From positions 1,039 to 16,035 of the forward strand of contig FR900169.1 in assembly GCA_000437755.1 (NCBI GenBank): a DNA stretch of 14,997 nucleotides, written 5' to 3'. The notes under the pieces were generated by a model. It was not told the DNA's origin. It was given only the letters and a program-made list of their open reading frames with translations, and made no database searches. Of the stretch, positions 13,982 to 14,997 are shown in pieces. Origin of the DNA: Roseburia sp. CAG:303 (lineage in GTDB: Bacteria; Bacillota; Clostridia; Lachnospirales; Lachnospiraceae). Within the stretch, counting starts at the first letter, position 1; the number at the start of each line of letters is the position of its first letter. The translations under genes were made by a program, and so were the position numbers.

Positions 13982-14997
13982 GGCGATCAGAAAAAAAGAT
14001 GCGATGGCACTGGTTACGGGAAAACCGGTATATACGGATGACATTGCACCAAAGGACTGTCTGATCTGTAAAGTGCTTAGAAGTCCTATTGCACATGGTA
14101 TTATAGAAGAGATTAATACAAAGATTGCTGAAAAAGTGCCGGGGATCACCTGTATTCTTACCTATAAAGATACACCGGGCAAACGATTTACCATGGCAGG
14201 TCAGACATTTCCGGAGCCAAGTCCGTATGACAGGCTGATTCTGGATCAGAGGGTGCGTTATGTGGGTGATGCGGTTGCCATTGTGGCAGGTGAGGATGAA
14301 AAGGCGGTCAATAAAGCGATGAAACTGATAAAGGTAAAATATCAGAAATTGCCGGCGATTCTGGATTTTCGCAAATCGAAGGATAATGAGATTCTGATTC
14401 ATCCGGAGGAGGACTGGAAATCGCTCTGTCCCGTGGGTGCGGATAACCGGAGAAATCTGTGTGCAAGTGCATCGGAAACACACGGAGATGTGGAAGGAAT
14501 CCTTGCGGAATGTGATTATGTGGTGGAGCATACCTATCACACAAAGGCAAACCAGCAGGCGATGATGGAAACCTTTCGGACTTACAGTTATATGGATGCT
14601 TTCGGAAGATTGAATGTTGTGTCCTCGACGCAGATTCCGTTCCATGTAAGAAGAATTCTTTCCAATGCCCTTGATATTCCGAAATCACGGATTCGCGTGG
14701 TAAAGCCGAGAATAGGAGGCGGATTTGGGGCAAAACAGACGGTAGTGACCGAAGTTTATCCGGCACTTGTAACCATGAAAACAGGAAAGCCGGCAAAGAT
14801 TGTATACACAAGAGAAGAATCACAGATCGCTTCTTCCCCGCGCCACGAGATGGAAGTAACCGTCAGACTGGGAGCGGACAAAACAGGAAAAATACGGGCA
14901 ATCTCGGTGCATACCCTTTCCAATTCCGGTGCGTTCGGGGAGCATGGACCGACGACGGTAGGTCTGTCCGGACATAAATCCATTCCGTTATACAGCG
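13959..14997 (+). CDS. Molybdopterin-binding catalytic subunit of a xanthine dehydrogenase-family hydroxylase (3' end cut by window)
   Basis: The Mo catalytic subunit, of which the first 346 residues are present; the full protein should be roughly 750-800. The N-terminal domain (to about 150) has the XDH a/b-hammerhead features: GKPVYTDDIAPKDCLICKVLRS split over 21-42 and VRYVGDAVAIVAG (99-111). The Mo-binding domain follows, with NQQAMMETFRTY (198-209), SSTQIPFHVRR (222-232) and the dithiolene-binding loop RIGGGFGAKQ (251-260). The QAMMETFR form, rather than the usual HAYLEP form, is what I recall from selenium-dependent hydroxylases. ATG at 13959 has GGAAGGAGG just ahead. The substrate is not fixed by this part; the permease suggests a purine, and the catalytic Glu near the C-terminus is outside the window. 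Any selenium would be a Mo ligand rather than selenocysteine. Confidence 0.93.
   Translation, partial: MRNHFVNKAIRKKDAMALVTGKPVYTDDIAPKDCLICKVLRSPIAHGIIEEINTKIAEKVPGITCILTYKDTPGKRFTMAGQTFPEPSPYDRLILDQRVRYVGDAVAIVAGEDEKAVNKAMKLIKVKYQKLPAILDFRKSKDNEILIHPEEDWKSLCPVGADNRRNLCASASETHGDVEGILAECDYVVEHTYHTKANQQAMMETFRTYSYMDAFGRLNVVSSTQIPFHVRRILSNALDIPKSRIRVVKPRIGGGFGAKQTVVTEVYPALVTMKTGKPAKIVYTREESQIASSPRHEMEVTVRLGADKTGKIRAISVHTLSNSGAFGEHGPTTVGLSGHKSIPLYS

Noticed and set aside
13797..14645. A 282-codon open frame on the minus strand across the hydroxylase genes
   Set aside because: It lies opposite the intact 2Fe-2S and Mo subunit genes, has no recognisable domain, and its composition is what the complement of those codons would give.
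1..14997. Insertion sequences, CRISPR arrays, tRNA or rRNA genes
   Set aside because: I looked for transposase motifs, regularly spaced repeats and tRNA cloverleaf landmarks and saw none; coding genes fill nearly all the window.

Overview
The window reads as one dense block of selenium and molybdenum-cofactor metabolism from a low-to-medium GC anaerobic Firmicute. A gut Lachnospiraceae or related Clostridia member is the best guess, based on codon use, strong AGGAGG ribosome sites, frequent TTG/GTG starts and the gene set. The content matches the selenium-dependent molybdenum hydroxylase (SDMH) module: selD, yedE, a TusA-like yedF, a DUF3343 carrier, an EF2568-type cysteine desulfurase, yqeB, yqeC and the hydroxylase subunits.

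Layout. (1) 1-1725, minus strand: a selenium-handling operon read as yedE (membrane protein), yedF (TusA-like carrier), a DUF3343 carrier, then selD, which starts at a TTG and runs off the left edge. (2) 1726-1922: a divergent promoter region with a promoter on each strand and an 18-bp inverted repeat just downstream of the minus-strand promoter. (3) 1923-11234, plus strand: a tightly packed operon with overlaps or gaps of at most 16 nt, encoding cysteine desulfurase, LysR regulator, moaA, moaC, MOSC protein, mogA, modB, modA, a MoeA-like molybdopterin-binding protein with a four-Cys tail, yqeB and a yqeC-XdhC fusion. (4) 11235-12704: a NCS2 xanthine/uracil-type permease with its own TTGACA-N17-TAGTAT promoter, closed by a strong intrinsic terminator. 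(5) 12729-14997: the three hydroxylase subunits in the order FAD, 2Fe-2S, Mo. The Mo subunit is cut by the right edge.

How the genes fit together (inference from known families): the desulfurase and the TusA-like/DUF3343 carriers could mobilise Se or S and deliver it to SelD, which makes selenophosphate. MoaA, MoaC, MogA and the MoeA-like protein build molybdopterin and insert Mo, with ModAB importing molybdate. YqeB, YqeC and the XdhC module mature and selenate the cofactor, which is then loaded into the FAD/2Fe-2S/Mo hydroxylase. The adjacent purine-type permease suggests a purine substrate for this enzyme.

The most unusual details are a 17-bp tandem duplication at the MOSC/mogA junction, whose loss would fuse the two genes in frame; a YqeC-XdhC fusion whose XdhC half has its domains in swapped order; a strong terminator upstream of the hydroxylase genes with no room for a new promoter; and no modC next to modBA.
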